DNA from: an uncultured Woeseiaceae bacterium
GTDB taxonomy: Bacteria > Pseudomonadota > Gammaproteobacteria > Steroidobacterales > Woeseiaceae
Reading direction: 5' to 3'
Assembly: GCA_945787435.1 (NCBI GenBank)
Contig: CALZHX010000050.1
Span: 1-7,209 of the forward strand
DNA: 7,209 nt
In this document: positions 6,350 to 7,209 of the stretch, piece after piece
Layout of the letters: each line of letters begins with the position of its first letter
Position numbering within the stretch: the stretch's first letter is position 1
Position numbers and translations under genes: made by a program
The notes under the pieces: generated by a model
Databases searched by the model: none
Told to the model about the DNA's origin: nothing
What the model saw: the letters and a program-made list of their open reading frames with translations, nothing else

Positions 6350-7084
6350 ATGCGATACCGGGACACGTGCTGGCGCGAGTGGAAAGAACTGTTTGTGAGT
6401 CGTATGGACCGGCCGCTGCCTGCGGCAGAACCGCTGCGAAAGTACTCAGAATTACCACCTTCACTCGCAAAGTCGTTGGCCATTTTTCAGCTCGGCGAAT
6501 CGGGTGGCGGCACCATCATTGAGCAGGCTCGCACCAGCGAGCTGCCGCAGATCGACAAGCACTATGCTGATGCGATGGCGCTGTTCGTGCGGGAAGAAAA
6601 CCGCCATGCCGATATCCTCGCAATCTGCGTTCAGCAGCTCGGCGGCGAACTGATCAAGGACAACTGGACAGCGACGTTATTCGTTGCAACACGTCGTCTG
6701 ATCGGCCTGCGGCTGAAGGTGCTGGTGCTGCTCGCCGCTGAAGTTGTCGGTATCTGTTATTACCATTTGCTCGCGGCTCGCCTGCCGAAATCCCCAATGC
6801 GCACCTGGCTTACCGAACTCGTCAGTGACGAGCAGTCCCATCTCGATTTCCACTGCTGCTTCCTGAACAGCCAGTGCAATCATGCCTGGAAGCGCGGCCT
6901 GTTTGTCGTTACGTGGCGAACGACGATGTTGCTGGCCGCGATCGCCGTGATGATTGATCACCGGGCAGCGATAAGAGACCTGGGAATAAACAAGCGGGAA
7001 ATCTGGCGCCGCTGGATGACTTTCAGCCGCTTAGCTGAGCGGCTTGTTATTCGCCCGGCGCCGAATTTCATACGTGTCTGTTAG
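6350..7084 (+). CDS. Ferritin-like (di-iron carboxylate) protein of unassigned function
   Basis: This 244-residue, mainly helical protein shows a full ferritin-superfamily ligand set in a two-fold arrangement. E50 (FQLGESGGG) is followed 33 residues later by E83-N-R-H86 (EENRHADIL). E131 (LLAAEVVGICYYHLL) is followed 30 residues later by E161-Q-S-H164 (SDEQSHLDFH). Such E...ExxH pairs bind two irons or an Fe/Mn pair in ferritins, rubrerythrins, oxygenases and N-oxygenases. No rubredoxin domain, signal peptide or Dps signature is seen. A hydrophobic stretch at about 184-202 (LFVVTWRTTMLLAAIAVMI) could be a membrane-contacting helix, and the C-terminal part is basic. The gene lies 84 bases after the EamA gene and may be read from the same transcript. 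Its last 54 bases overlap a convergent gene. Iron storage is unlikely from its form, and a redox or hydroxylase role is a guess. The fold is fairly sure, the reaction is unknown. Confidence 0.8.
   Translation: MRYRDTCWREWKELFVSRMDRPLPAAEPLRKYSELPPSLAKSLAIFQLGESGGGTIIEQARTSELPQIDKHYADAMALFVREENRHADILAICVQQLGGELIKDNWTATLFVATRRLIGLRLKVLVLLAAEVVGICYYHLLAARLPKSPMRTWLTELVSDEQSHLDFHCCFLNSQCNHAWKRGLFVVTWRTTMLLAAIAVMIDHRAAIRDLGINKREIWRRWMTFSRLAERLVIRPAPNFIRVC
7025..7052 (+). terminator. GC-rich hairpin with T-rich tail at the convergent overlap, possible terminator
   Basis: AGCCGCT (7025-7031) and AGCGGCT (7038-7044) pair perfectly around a 6-base loop, followed on the + strand by TGTTATTC. This resembles a weak intrinsic terminator, but it sits inside the last 20 codons of the ferritin-like gene. 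The same arms contain the TAA stop of the leftward gene (7033-7031). On the minus strand no T-run follows. Function is uncertain and the hairpin could simply reflect coding constraints. Confidence 0.3.
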
Positions 7085-7209
7085 TTCTTTTTCGCGCATC
7101 AATTCTGCGTGGCGTTCTTCGATGCGCGGCCAAAGGCTGCGCACGGCAGGAACATCCAGGCGAAACTCGTCATCTAAAACAGCAAGCAGTTCTTCGGCAG
7201 AGTTGAGTA
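7031..7209 (-). CDS. C-terminal fragment of an unrecognised protein (partial, 5' end outside window)
   Basis: On the minus strand 58 codons stay open from the window edge (first complete codon at 7207-7205) to a TAA at 7033-7031. The translation has a helical, charged look: SAEELLAVLDDEFRLDVP, then SLWPRIEERHAELMREKE, then a basic tail ending RRRANNKPLS. Mixed natural codons and the amphipathic pattern argue that this is a real gene end and not chance. I do not recognise the family. It overlaps the end of the ferritin-like gene tail to tail by 54 bases (7031-7084), and the stop codon lies in a hairpin arm. Confidence is moderate because only the tail is visible. Confidence 0.6.
   Translation of the reverse strand, partial: LNSAEELLAVLDDEFRLDVPAVRSLWPRIEERHAELMREKELTDTYEIRRRANNKPLS

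Noticed and set aside
1..7209. CRISPR array, tRNA, rRNA, insertion-sequence ends, attachment sites or phage-defence genes.
   Set aside because: No regularly spaced repeats, no RNA-gene signatures, no transposase or integrase frame and no nuclease or effector domain were seen on either strand.

Overview
The window reads as ordinary, gene-dense proteobacterial chromosome with moderately high GC. It is most likely from an aerobic, free-living Gammaproteobacterium (possibly a marine or other environmental lineage). This placement is inferred from the long TonB-dependent outer-membrane receptor, the periplasmic alkylsulfatase and the general codon style. No rRNA, tRNA, insertion sequence or CRISPR array is visible, and no stretch over 100 bases is without a gene.

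Layout: (1) The C-terminal end of an unrecognised acidic protein runs rightwards (1-156) and meets a leftward gene tail to tail. (2) The leftward arm holds a TonB-dependent receptor (3324 to 868) followed 28 bases later by a PrsW-family intramembrane protease (839 to 144). (3) A 62-base divergent intergenic region (3325-3386) carries a plausible leftward sigma70-like promoter. It also carries a small inverted repeat overlapping the -10 element. (4) The rightward arm holds a signal-peptide-bearing SdsA1/YjcS-type alkylsulfatase (3387-5357), an EamA/DMT transporter (5390-6265) and a ferritin-like di-iron protein with all six expected ligand residues (6350-7084). (5) At the right edge, the C-terminal end of another unrecognised leftward gene (7209 to 7031) overlaps the ferritin-like gene tail to tail by 54 bases.

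The five complete genes therefore form a closed divergent unit, bounded on both sides by convergent neighbours. An inferred working model is that the receptor brings a large or scarce substrate across the outer membrane. The alkylsulfatase would then remove sulfate from an alkyl sulfate ester in the periplasm, and the EamA protein would move a product across the inner membrane. The roles of the PrsW-like protease and the di-iron protein are open: the protease has no sigma/anti-sigma pair beside it, and the di-iron protein could be an oxidoreductase or hydroxylase acting on a product. Each family is known. The combination is what is worth a second look, and the window alone does not prove that the genes act together.
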